Source of the DNA: JAVBNW01 sp031551255
GTDB lineage: Bacteria; Bacillota; Clostridia; Christensenellales; UBA1750
Direction: 5' to 3'
NCBI GenBank assembly: GCA_031551255.1
Contig: JAVBNW010000008.1
Location: forward strand, 1 to 48,210
Length of the DNA stretch: 48,210 bases
The notes beneath the pieces were generated by a model. The model made no database searches. It saw only the letters and a list, made by a program, of their open reading frames with translations, and was not told the origin of the DNA. Numbering within the stretch: position 1 is the stretch's first letter; every line of letters begins with the position of its first letter. This document shows, piece after piece, positions 34,593 through 43,627 of this stretch. Made by a program: the position numbers and the translations under genes.

Positions 34593-35808
34593 GCCGCTTG
34601 TCATCGCGCTTGTCGTAGTATTCGCCGTATCGGCGGCCATCACGGGGGTGCTCGCGCTTACGCAAATCGTCCCGGATATTCGCAGCGGCCAGATCGGCGG
34701 CGCGAACGCGCAGGAATACAGCGAGCAATGGTCTCTTCCCCTCCCCGCCGATTCCAGCCTGAGCATCGACGTATCCGCCGTGGATGTGGATCTAAAGCCC
34801 CACGACAAGCAAACGCTCGAGGCCAGCTTCTTAGGTACGAGAATCCCCGACAGCAGCGGAAGGCTTCCCTACATCGAGGTCCTTGTGCAGGCCGACGGAA
34901 TCACGCTTCGCGAACGGCACGAGCAGCAGGCATTCCTAATCATCGGCGGCTTTAGCGGCGGGCAAATCCGGGGCACGCTTACGATATACGTCCCGCGCGA
35001 GCACATGAAGGATTTTAAGGCCGATACCTTTTCCGGAAACATGGCGGCAACGGGCATTTGGGCAAACTCCATCGCCATTACCACGAGCAGCGGCGGCATC
35101 ACCGCATCCGACCTTAACTCCGAGGGCCTCCTCTCCTTCACAACCTTCTCCGGCAACCAAACGCTAAATGCCCTTAGGGGAATGGAAGCGATCTTTGACG
35201 CGTCCAGCGGGAATATAAACGTTACGCAGCTTGACGCGCTCTCGCTCAGGGTCAATACATTCAGCGGCAAGGTGGAACTCACCGGCGCCACGATCGAAGA
35301 AGACGCGGGGATCACCACCTCCAGCGGAAACATCGTGCTCATGCAAGTGAGCGCCGGCAGCCTGTTTACCGATCAGTTCAGCGGCAAGCTCGATATGGAG
35401 TACGTCAGCGCGCATAGGCTTGGAAACTTCACCACATCCAGCGGCAATATCACCGGCAAGAGCGTCACCGTGCCGACTCTTACGTTCGGCTCCTTTTCGG
35501 CCAACGTGGCAATCGGGGATCTCAAAAGCGATTCCATTACGGGAGAGACCTCCTCAGGCGATGTCGGGTTGAGCCTGTACAAAGGTGCGGACATCGATAT
35601 CTCCACTTTTTCCGGGCGCGTGAACCTGACCTTGCCCAAGGAGACCGAATTTAGCTACGATATCACGACCTTCAGTGGAGGGATCGATCTCGGCTTTGGT
35701 TCCGTGAGCAAAACCTCCGGCGATATCAGCGGCACGATCGGCGGCTCAGAGCATTCCGTGGCGATCGATACCTCCTCCGGCGCGGTGAGTATCCAGCCGG
35801 GAAACTAG
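34576..35808 (+). CDS. DUF4097-like beta-helix surface protein
   Basis: A 410-residue protein anchored by an N-terminal helix (about 6-28) with the rest outside. From about residue 145 on, the sequence is a ladder of beta repeats in which FSG and TSSG turns alternate (TFSGN, TTSSGN, QFSGK, TTSSGN, ETSSGD, STFSGR). This is the typical DUF4097 head-to-tail beta-helix. GGAAGGAGG precedes the ATG, which lies inside the preceding gene by 17 bases. It is the last gene of the PadR operon. An adhesive or sensing role is only suggested by the fold. Confidence 0.85.
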   Translation: MRRSIKPLVIALVVVFAVSAAITGVLALTQIVPDIRSGQIGGANAQEYSEQWSLPLPADSSLSIDVSAVDVDLKPHDKQTLEASFLGTRIPDSSGRLPYIEVLVQADGITLRERHEQQAFLIIGGFSGGQIRGTLTIYVPREHMKDFKADTFSGNMAATGIWANSIAITTSSGGITASDLNSEGLLSFTTFSGNQTLNALRGMEAIFDASSGNINVTQLDALSLRVNTFSGKVELTGATIEEDAGITTSSGNIVLMQVSAGSLFTDQFSGKLDMEYVSAHRLGNFTTSSGNITGKSVTVPTLTFGSFSANVAIGDLKSDSITGETSSGDVGLSLYKGADIDISTFSGRVNLTLPKETEFSYDITTFSGGIDLGFGSVSKTSGDISGTIGGSEHSVAIDTSSGAVSIQPGN

Positions 35809-35837
35809 GAAAAGAAATCCGATATTCTCACACGAAT

Positions 35838-35892
35838 GCCCCCTTTTTGCCACAATGGGAACAGGGAAAGCGAAAGCTTTCCCTGAGGGGGC
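35838..35892. terminator. Nested hairpin after the DUF4097 gene
   Basis: An outer stem GCCCCC/GGGGGC (35838-35843, 35887-35892) encloses a hairpin GGGAAAGC-GAAA-GCTTTCCC (35864-35883) with a GNRA tetraloop. There is no T-run after it on either strand, so it may be a structured RNA or a factor-dependent end rather than a simple terminator. Confidence 0.5.
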
Positions 35893-36467
35893 GGAGAATA
35901 ATTAAGTTTGACTTGTCTATGCACGCAAAATCGTTGACTTTCCCATGCAATGACGGCATCCAAAAGCGAGGCGGAGCACTGCAGGAAGGAATTGTGCCGA
36001 GACCGGCGTTGAATGACGATGCATATGCCATTTGCCTCGCCAGGATTTTTCTCTGTCCAACACGTCGACGAAATCAGCTCTATTCTTACAGATGGCAAGG
36101 CCCGCCCAAGGCTTAATTCCGAGGGAACAAATGCCTTCAATTATCACGTTGACAGGGTACCTTATTTGCGGCCATGGCAAGAGCATGCATTACACTATAC
36201 CCAATGTCGTCATTAGCATATACTCGGCACAGTGAAAAACGAACAAAATTCCCCAAAGCGGTGCAACGGCACAGGTTTTATGGCAGGTTGGTATCCTCCA
36301 AACATAATTAAATCCTTCAGCATCATGCGGAAGGATTTTCGCTTGCATATCCATTTGTGGTCTCTACTCAATCAGGGTATCTCATTTATCAGATGTAGGA
36401 AAGGCACTTTCCGGGGATAATAAACTGTGTGCTAATGTCCAGAACCGCTTGAAAGGGGCGTAACCTT
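35893..36467. other. Intergenic stretch without a supported gene
   Basis: AT content is higher than in the surrounding genes. Only short frames without ribosome sites occur. The stretch leads into mobile-element remnants and may itself be a decayed insertion. Confidence 0.4.
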
Positions 36468-36593
36468 ATGGAATACAGAGTTATGCTGATTGAAGATGAC
36501 ACATCCATCGCAAAGCTGCTTGCAGCTCATATCGAAAAATACAGATATCAATGCGTCATAAACAAGACCATCAACGGTAAGGAGGGATGCTGA
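36468..36593 (+). pseudogene. Response regulator, truncated N-terminal fragment
   Basis: An ATG with GAAAGGGG before it starts MEYRVMLIEDDTSIAKLLAA, the first strand and helix of a receiver domain with its acidic pair intact. After about 34 family-like residues the frame runs into NGKEGC and a TGA, before the phospho-Asp. The remaining receiver and output domain are deleted. It resembles regulators carried by integrative elements and resistance loci. Confidence 0.75.
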
Positions 36594-36657
36594 TACGAGC
36601 CTATACCCTGCCCACGGAGGGCATTGCACCTTGATAATTAAATATAGAGGTCAACAT

Positions 36658-36813
36658 ATGCCTAAAAAGCGCAAGGACTGCGGCGCCAACATCCCAGAAC
36701 ATGAAATTGAGGAGCTGGCCCGTTGCCTGCTGCCGGAGATACAGAAGTTCTTCGAGAGCGAGCGGGGCAAGCTCGAGTTTGAGGAATGGAAAAAGAAACA
36801 GGCTGAGCTATAG
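36658..36813 (+). CDS. Small conserved protein typical of Clostridial integrative elements
   Basis: A 51-residue protein starting MPKKRKDCGANIPEHEIEEL with ARCLLPEIQKFFESERG and a charged tail FEEWKKKQAEL. From recall, proteins of this form sit beside serine recombinase genes in integrative and conjugative elements of Clostridia. AGAGG precedes the ATG. No recombinase is left here, so it is probably a remnant of such an element, next to a tRNA cluster. Function unknown. Confidence 0.6.
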   Translation: MPKKRKDCGANIPEHEIEELARCLLPEIQKFFESERGKLEFEEWKKKQAEL

Positions 36814-36899
36814 GAAAGAACGGCAAAAGCCACTAAGTCCTAGCAGACAAAAGGCGGGGGCTGCATTTTTGTTTGTATCAAATACTCAAGCATAGCACG

Positions 36900-36937
36900 A
36901 ATCCGAACCCATCTCCTATCGGTATCGAGTTCGGATT
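36900..36937. terminator. Hairpin after the tRNA cluster
   Basis: AATCCGAAC and GTTCGGATT form a 9-bp stem with a 20-base loop ten bases past tRNA-Leu. The minus strand lacks a T-run after it, so this is a weak terminator or processing signal. Confidence 0.5.
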
Positions 36938-36946
36938 ATGTGCGCT

Positions 36947-37033
36947 TGGTGCGAGAAACAGGACTTGAACCTGCATGTCCTTGCGAACACTAGAACCTGA
37001 ATCTAGCGCGTCTGCCAATTCCGCCATTCTCGC
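36947..37033 (-). tRNA. tRNA-Leu (CAG)
   Basis: Acceptor GCGAGAA pairs with TTCTCGC, the variable arm is long as in leucine tRNAs, the anticodon loop is TTCAGGT and CCA is encoded. It is the last of seven tRNAs in the transcript. Confidence 0.95.
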
Positions 37034-37041
37034 TCATAAGT

Positions 37042-37126
37042 TGGTGGAGGGAGGTGGATTCGAACCACCGAAGTCTGCGACGGCAGATTTACAGTCTGCT
37101 CCCTTTAGCCACTCGGGAATCCCTCC
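37042..37126 (-). tRNA. tRNA-Tyr (GTA)
   Basis: Acceptor GGAGGGA/TCCCTCC, a long variable arm, anticodon loop TGTAAAT and an encoded CCA. Confidence 0.95.
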
Positions 37127-37152
37127 ACGTGGGACGTAGGCTTGGTATCGTT

Positions 37153-37228
37153 TGGAGCTGGCGATGGGACTTGAACCCGCAACCTGCTGATTACAAATCA
37201 GCTGCTCTGCCAATTGAGCTACGCCAGC
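37153..37228 (-). tRNA. tRNA-Thr (TGT)
   Basis: Acceptor GCTGGCG/CGCCAGC, anticodon loop TTTGTAA and an encoded CCA. Confidence 0.95.
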
Positions 37229-37249
37229 GCGGGGTTTTGGCCCACCAAA

Positions 37250-37326
37250 TGGCGACCCGGAAGGGGCTCGAACCCTCGACCTCCAGCGTGACAGGCTGGC
37301 ATTCTAACCAACTGAACTACCGGGCC
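37250..37326 (-). tRNA. tRNA-Asp (GTC)
   Basis: Acceptor GGCCCGG/CCGGGTC (with a G-U pair), anticodon loop CTGTCAC and an encoded CCA. Confidence 0.95.
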
Positions 37327-37333
37327 AAATGGG

Positions 37334-37410
37334 TGGTGGGCCTTCAGGGACTTGAACCCCGGACCGATCGGTTATGAGCCGACTGCTCTGACCAACTGAG
37401 CTAAAGGCCC
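37334..37410 (-). tRNA. tRNA-Met or tRNA-Ile2 (CAT)
   Basis: Acceptor GGGCCTT/AAGGCCC, anticodon loop CTCATAA and an encoded CCA. The first pair G1-C72 rules out the usual initiator. Elongator Met and lysidine-modified Ile2 both carry CAT, and sequence alone does not decide; Met is more likely by resemblance. Confidence 0.9.
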
Positions 37411-37429
37411 ATGTCCCAAGTTGAGTAAA

Positions 37430-37504
37430 TGGTGACCCCTAGGGGATTCGAACCCCTGTAGCCGCCGTGAAAGGGCGGTGTCTTAACCGCTTGACCAAGG
37501 GGCC
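37430..37504 (-). tRNA. tRNA-Glu (TTC)
   Basis: Acceptor GGCCCCT/AGGGGTC, anticodon loop CTTTCAC and an encoded CCA. Confidence 0.95.
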
Positions 37505-37509
37505 ACGTT

Positions 37510-37586
37510 TGGTCGGGGTGAAGGGATTCGAACCCCCGGCCCCATGCTCCCAAAGCACGTGCGCTACCAGACTGCGCTACACCCCG
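37510..37586 (-). tRNA. tRNA-Pro (TGG)
   Basis: Acceptor CGGGGTG/CACCCCG, anticodon loop TTTGGGA and an encoded CCA. It is first in the transcript. Confidence 0.95.
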
Positions 37587-37627
37587 CTGATTCGCGTTGC
37601 AGCCTCGCGCTTCAAGCGACGCACATT

Positions 37628-37657
37628 ACTATACATCATAGACGACGCGCCTGTCAA
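37628..37657 (-). promoter_or_regulatory. Proximal promoter of the tRNA operon
   Basis: TTGACA (37657-37652) and TATAGT (37633-37628) on the minus strand, 18 bases apart, about 40 bases before tRNA-Pro. Confidence 0.8.
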
Positions 37658-37673
37658 CACCCAATTTGCCTAA

Positions 37674-37702
37674 ATTATATCGTTTACAAAAAGCAAAGGC
37701 AA
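37674..37702 (-). promoter_or_regulatory. Distal promoter of the tRNA operon
   Basis: TTGCCT (37702-37697) and TATAAT (37679-37674) with 17 bases between, so the tRNA operon seems to have tandem promoters. Confidence 0.6.
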
Positions 37703-37707
37703 TCTCT

Positions 37708-37730
37708 AAAAAAACGCCGATGAAACGGCG
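37708..37730 (-). terminator. Terminator after the GNAT gene
   Basis: CGCCG and CGGCG with a six-base loop are followed on the minus strand by TTTTTTT. It ends the polC-GNAT transcript just before the tRNA promoters. Confidence 0.85.
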
Positions 37731-37760
37731 CACGCAATCCCCGCGGCGGGCTATCTCACC

Positions 37761-38189
37761 CTATCGCACTCCCATAGAAAAGAAAAGCCCATCCTTCTCA
37801 AAGCCTACGCTTTGATAAAACGCATGCGATTCTTTTCTGTGCGGCCCGCAGTCCAGCCCGATGCTCTTGACGCCCTTCTCAAGGGCGATTGCCCGAACTT
37901 TATCGATCAATTGCCTGCCGATCCCCTGCCTTTTGCACCCGGAATCGACCACCAGCGTCGATATATAAAAGACAGACCCGTTGCATACATAGCTGTTCAT
38001 TTGGGAAAAGGCGCAAAACCCGACCACCCTATCGCCTTCTACCGCGCAAATGGCGTATTCTCCATTTGCGTCGAGCGAGGCGAGGTAGGATTGCTTCTGG
38101 ATTTCCATGTCGCGCGTGAGCCAGGGCCACAACTGCCTTAGCAAAGCAAAGACTTGAGGGTAGTCTTCGTCGCGTGCCGTGCGGATCAT
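37761..38189 (-). CDS. GNAT family N-acetyltransferase
   Basis: A 142-residue acetyltransferase with the acetyl-CoA motif V-x3-C-K-R-Q-G-I-G-R-Q-L and the C-terminal HAFYQSVGFEKDG. Such proteins acetylate small amines or protein N-termini. AAGGAGATAG lies before the ATG and only 41 bases separate it from polC, so it probably shares that transcript. The substrate cannot be told. Confidence 0.9.
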   Translation of the reverse strand: MIRTARDEDYPQVFALLRQLWPWLTRDMEIQKQSYLASLDANGEYAICAVEGDRVVGFCAFSQMNSYVCNGSVFYISTLVVDSGCKRQGIGRQLIDKVRAIALEKGVKSIGLDCGPHRKESHAFYQSVGFEKDGLFFSMGVR

Positions 38190-38230
38190 ACCTATCTCCT
38201 TAATGCGTGGCCATCACCATGCGACCAAAT

Positions 38231-41200
38231 CTAGAATAAAGTCATCTGGCTGCTTTGCGCCATGCCGCGCAGGCATCCCTGCTGCCTGAGCATGTCGATT
38301 ACCGCGCGGGATACCTTAGAGCGGTTCTGTAAGTCTTCTATGGAGAGAAACTCCCCCTCCCCCCTCGCGGCGACGATCGCCTCGGCGGCGGCCAGGCCTA
38401 CGCCGGGCAGGCGGTTCAGCGGCGGGCGGATGGAATCCCCTTCGATTAAAAACTCGCTCGCCGAGGACACGTAAAGATCCACCGGCGCAAACGAAAACCC
38501 CCGCTCGCGCATTTCGAGCACCAGCTCAAGCAGCGTGATCACGCGCTCGTCCTTGGCCGAATCGTCGTCCTTATCCTCAATTTCCTTCATCGTTGCGCGG
38601 AGCTCATTTGGCGACGCGAGCATGAGCGCCGCGTCGAATTCGTCCGCGCGCACGGTAAAGTAGGCCGTATAGTACGCCAAAGGGTAGTAGATCTTAAAGT
38701 ATGCCACCCTAAGCGCCATCTTCACATAGGCGGCCGCATGCGCCCGCGGGAACATGTACTCGATCTTAAAGCACGAATCGATGTAGTGCTGCTCCACGCC
38801 CGCATCCCGCATGGCCTGAACCATCTCCGGCGTAAGCCCAACCTTTCCCTTTCCCTTGCGTACGATCTCCATGATGGTAAACGCCGTCTTCGCAACGACG
38901 CCGCGCGCCATCAGCGTGTTCATGATGTCGTCGCGCGTGCAAAAGCAAGTTTTGAGCGTCGCCTTGCCCTCTTTGATCATATCCTGCGCGTTGTTGAGCC
39001 ATACGTTTGTTCCGTGCGATAGTCCGGATATGCGCAGAAGCTCCGACATGGTGGAGGGCATTGTCTCCTCCAGCATGCCGCGCACGAACTTGGTTCCGAA
39101 CTCAGGAATGCCCAGCGTGCCGGTGTTGGAGCCGATCTGCTCGGGGGTGACGCCGAGCGCTTCGGTGGATGTAAACAGCGACATCACCTTTCCATCCGTC
39201 AGCGGAAGGTCCAGCGCGTTTACGCCGGTCAATTCCTCCAGCATGTGGATCATCGTCGGATCGTCGTGCCCCAGAATATCGAGCTTTACCAGGATGTCGT
39301 GCAGCGAGCCGAAGTCAAAGTGCGTGGTAATGATCCCCGTCTCTTTCTTATCGGCAGGATGCTGGATCGGAGAAAAGGAGTGGATATCATAGTCCGCCGG
39401 AACGACTACCATGCCGCCGGGATGTTGACCCGTGGTCACCTTCACGCCCGTGATGCCCTTGGCAAGCCTTTCTTTTTCTACGGATGTTGCCGTCTTTCCC
39501 GTCTTTTCAAGGTACCCAAGCACTTCGCCATAGGCCTTCTTTTCCGCGAGCGTGCCGATCGTACCAGCCTTAAACACATTGCTCTCGCCGAAGATCGTCT
39601 TAACATACGCCTGCGCGCGAGGCTGGTATACGCCGGAAAAGTTAAGGTCGATATCCGGCACCTTGTCGCCCTCAAAGCCCAGGAACACTTCAAACGGAAT
39701 GTCGTAACCGTCGCGCTTCATCTCAGCACCGCACGCGGAGCAAAGCCTGGGCGGCAAGTCTTCGCCGCAAGGGTATTGGGCGATGTCCACGTCAAAATCG
39801 CTGTGCCTGCACGCGGGGCAGCGGTAGTGCGGCTGGAGCGGATTGATTTCGGTAATGCCGGTGAGCGTCGCCACGAACGAGGAGCCTACCGAACCGCGCG
39901 AGCCGACCAGGTAGCCGTCCTCCATAGAGCGCTTAACCAGCAACTGCGCGCTGTGGTACAGCGTGCCGAAGCCGTTGCCGATGATGGACCCAAGCTCCTT
40001 CTCGATGCGCTCTTTGACGATAACGGGCAGTTCATCGCCGTACATCTCTTTAGCGGCCGCCCACGTGGTCTCCTCGATGATGTTCTCGGCACCGGGCAGC
40101 GTCGGCTGAAACGTCGTCTCCCCCTTGGGATGCGGCGGGAACATCCTAGGCATTTCGATGCGCTCGGCGATCGCCCTAGTATTGGTTACTACAACCTCGT
40201 ACGCCTTCTCCTCGCCCAAATACGCAAACTCGTCAAGCATCTCGCGCGTGGTGCGCATATACAGCGGCGCTTGGTACTGCGCATCGGCGAAGTGCTTGCT
40301 CTGCATGAGGATTTCGCGAAAGATCGCATCCTCAGGGTCGAGAAAGTGCACATCGCAGGTGGCGCACACGGGAATACCAAGACGTTCACCCAGGCGAACG
40401 ACCGCACGGTTCAGATCGCGCAACCCCTCGTCGTTAGGGATGACCCCGTCGCGCACTAAAAATGCGTTGTTGCCGATCGGTTGGATCTCGAGATAGTCGT
40501 AAAAACTTGCGATTTCGTCGATCTCTTCCTGCGGCCTCTTGCCCAGGATCGCCTGCATCAGCTCGCCCGATTCGCACGCCGAGCCGATAATCAGCCCTTC
40601 CCTGTGCTTTGATAAGACGCTGCGAGGCATGCGGGGCCTGCGGTAAAAATGCGAAAGGTGGGAAAGAGAAGTAAGCTGGTATAGGTTGTACAGGCCCTGC
40701 GCGTTCTGAGCAAGCAGCACGATATGATACGAATCGTTGCCCGCCGCAACCGATTGCCCAAGGCTTCCGTTCAAATCCGCGAGGGTTTCTATCCCCTGAT
40801 CCTTCGCCATATCCAAAAGTTTTACAAAGGCCTTCGCGGTAGCGCGCGCGTCCTGTATAGCTCTGTGGTGATTCTTCAGCGGCACGCCCAGCGCCTTGCA
40901 TACCGCGCTTAATTTGTGCTGTTTGAGGTTCTTTAAAAGCGCTCTGGAGAGCGGAAGGGTATCGACGCAAGCGACCGGCAGCGAAACCCCGGCTTCCCGC
41001 GCGGCCGCCTCGAGAAAAGCGACGTCAAACGGGGCGTTGTGCGCGGCGAGCACGTCGTCCCGGCGAAGATATGCGCAAAGCTCCGCGATGGCGGCTTGGG
41101 GCGAAGGAGCGCCGTACACCATGTCGTCGGTAATGCCGGTGAGGTTTACCACCTTTTCAGGAATCGGAATGCCCGGATCGACAAACGTCGTGTATTCGTC

Positions 41201-42514
41201 CACCACCACGCCGTCGCGTATGCGTACCGCGGCGATTTCGGTGAGGCGGTCGACGCGCGGGTCGAGGCCCGTCGTCTCCACGTCGATGACGACGTACGTC
41301 CGATCGATCGGGTCTTCGTCGGCGCAGCGCACGATCGACTGCGCGTCGTCCACTAAATAGCCCTCCATGCCGGGGATCAATTTTACAGGCGTCCCTTTCT
41401 TTTTTAGCATGCCCATCGTGTCGAAGGCCTCCGGGTAGGCCTGGAGCACGCCATGGTCGGTGATGGCAATGGCGTCCTGCCCCCACTAGGCAGTCCTTTG
41501 CATCAGGGCTGAGGGCGAGGAGACGCCGTCCAGAGCGCTCATCTGCGTGTGCAGGTGCAGCTCGACGCGCTTGAGCTCCTCCTCGTCCGTACGGGCCTTG
41601 AGAGGGACGATCGTAATATCCCTCGCGACGATGGCGATCTCCTTGGCAAAATTATCGTACCGGCACTCACCCTTTACCCGCACGCCGGTTCCCGCGGCGA
41701 GCTGCGCGGTCTTCTTTTCGTCGGCGGGCTCCATAAAGGCCTTGACGAGGATCGAGCCCGAGTAATCCGTCACGCCCAGGCTCACGAGTAAGCGCGTTTC
41801 CCCTTTGAGCAGACGCGTTTCGACGGAAAGCGACCTTCCCTCGAGCACCACCACGCCCGAGTCCTCCGTCAGTTCTCCGATCGGCGACGGGGTACCCGAA
41901 ATTTTCGCGCCATAGAACACGCGCTCTTGCGTAAGGCGCTGGTCCTTTTCGTTTTTCGCCGCGCGCTCCCTTTCCTCGACAATTCTGCGCAGCAACGCCT
42001 TTTCTTCTTCGCGCGCCTCTATGTCGTCATACTCGGGAAGCTCCAGCGCCTGCGCCATGACCGGCATGTCCATCTTAAAAAGGTCTTTGAGGATGGTCGC
42101 CAGCGCCTGCGTACAGCCGCGCTCCGTCAGGTAGGATGCGCCAGCCGCGCCGCGGGTGCGCAAAATGAGGCGGCCGTCTTCTACCGACCATTCAGCCGCC
42201 CGCATGAAGGGCGCCGCGCCCGGCGAGCGATCCAGCAGCAGGGTGGTCACATACTCCGCATAGTCTCCGGGCGACGCTAAAAAGCGTTCGGCGAGCGAGG
42301 GGCAGGCGATCCTGATCTGCACCGCGCACTGAGGAAAGCGCTTGAGTAGCGCGCGGCGAAGCCCTTGCTCCACCCCCGGCGCGGGCAGTTCGTCCATCGT
42401 AAAGCGGGCAACCATGCGGCGTCTGGATGGCTCGATCAGCACGCGCTCGAGGCGCACGCCCCTATAACCCTCCTCGTCCAGCAAGGTGCGCCAACTATCT
42501 TGAAACCGCTGCAT
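38231..42514 (-). CDS. polC: DNA polymerase III PolC, interrupted by an in-frame TAG
   Basis: The replicative polymerase of Firmicutes, about 1427 codons, the family's normal length. In order: N-terminal and OB domains (about 1-330), the PHP domain (HLHTQMSALDG, AITDHGV), a DEDD proofreading exonuclease inserted in it (VVIDVETTGLD), the polymerase core (with the zinc-type CRHSDF...LCSACGAEM and DIDLNFSGVY) and the C-terminal HhH region. The ATG at 42514 has GGGGAAG before it. The only defect is TAG at 41488-41486, codon 343, with the same frame continuing as WGQDAIAITDHGV. In relatives this place is Lys (QAKKWGH), so AAG to TAG is a one-base change. Other genes here end with TAG, so it is read as stop. 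It is mutation, error or readthrough. Confidence 0.95.
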
Positions 42515-42577
42515 TCCGCTTCCCCTTTCACGGCATAAAACATTTCCATTCACAGCCCGCGCCTTGCGGCGGCAAAG

Positions 42578-43627
42578 TTACGGCTCTGTATCCAGCGCGT
42601 GAATCTCGCGCAGCAATTCGTCGAGCAGCTTGTCCATCGGCACTTTGCGCGGCGGCCGTCCCTTTACAAACAGCGCGCCCGCGCCTTTTCCCCCGGCGAT
42701 GCCGATGTCGGCCTCCTTGGCTTCGCCCGGCCCGTTCACCACGCAGCCCATTACGGCCACCTTGATCGGCCTTCGTATGCCCGCAAGCCTGCGCTCAAGC
42801 TCTGTGGCGATGCCCTCGACATCGATGCTCGTGCGTCCGCAAGTCGTGCAGGACACGATCTCCACGCCCCCCGTGCGCAGCCCGCAGGCCTTAAGAATCG
42901 CGATGCCCGCCGGTACCTCGGGTACGGGGTCTCCCGTGAGCGAAACGCGCAGCGTGTCGCCGATGCCCTCCATCAGCAGCGTGCCGATGCCTACCGCGGA
43001 TTTTATCACGCCCGAGGAGACGGTTCCCGCCTCGGTAACCCCTATGTGCTGCGGGTAGTCGGATGCTTTGGTAAACGCGCGGCACGCTTCCACGGTAGAG
43101 CGCACCGACGAGCTCTTCAGCGATATGACAATATCGTAGAAGCCCTCTTTTTCAAGCATCGCAATGTGCGAAAGCGCGCTTTCCACCATCGCCTCCGGCG
43201 TGGGGCCGCCGTAGCGCTCAAGCAAATCGCGCTGCACCGAGCCGGAGTTGATGCCCACGCGAATGGGCACGCCGTGCGCGCGGCAGCACGCCGCTACGGC
43301 GGCGACGTTTCGCTCGCCGCCGATGTTTCCCGGGTTGATGCGCAGCTTGGAAACGCCGTTTTCCACCGCCGCTATGCCGAGGCGGTGGTCGAAATGCACA
43401 TCCGCCACGACGGGAATGCCGGCCTCGGGCACGATCTTCCCCATCGCATGCGCGCAATCCATATCGAACACCGCGCACCTGACGATATCGCAGCCGGCGG
43501 CCCGAAGCGCGCCGATCTGCGCGAGCGTCGCCTCGACGTCCCGCGTGTCGGTATTTGTCAGCGACTGCACGGTGATGGCCGCGCCTCCGCCGATGAAGAC
43601 TCCGCCCGCCGTCACCCTGCGCGTCAT
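42578..43627 (-). CDS. ispG: 4-hydroxy-3-methylbut-2-enyl diphosphate synthase IspG
   Basis: A 349-residue [4Fe-4S] enzyme of the MEP isoprenoid pathway that reduces MEcPP to HMBPP. The TIM-barrel part has VQSLTNTDTRD and LRINPGNIG; the cluster Cys residues are in SCTTCGRT, with the third in VMGCVVNGPGEAKEADIG. The start overlaps the rseP stop by four bases. Position between rseP and polC is the common Clostridial order. Confidence 0.97.
   Translation of the reverse strand: MTRRVTAGGVFIGGGAAITVQSLTNTDTRDVEATLAQIGALRAAGCDIVRCAVFDMDCAHAMGKIVPEAGIPVVADVHFDHRLGIAAVENGVSKLRINPGNIGGERNVAAVAACCRAHGVPIRVGINSGSVQRDLLERYGGPTPEAMVESALSHIAMLEKEGFYDIVISLKSSSVRSTVEACRAFTKASDYPQHIGVTEAGTVSSGVIKSAVGIGTLLMEGIGDTLRVSLTGDPVPEVPAGIAILKACGLRTGGVEIVSCTTCGRTSIDVEGIATELERRLAGIRRPIKVAVMGCVVNGPGEAKEADIGIAGGKGAGALFVKGRPPRKVPMDKLLDELLREIHALDTEP

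Noticed and set aside
39245..40459. 404-codon plus-strand frame inside polC
   Set aside because: Antisense shadow caused by GC-rich third positions; composition is rich in Arg and His without domain features.
41486..41488. Reassigned TAG (Gln code or pyrrolysine)
   Set aside because: TAG is the normal stop of several well-bounded genes here (28201-28203, 29689-29691, 31828-31830, 35806-35808), and the expected residue is Lys, not Gln.
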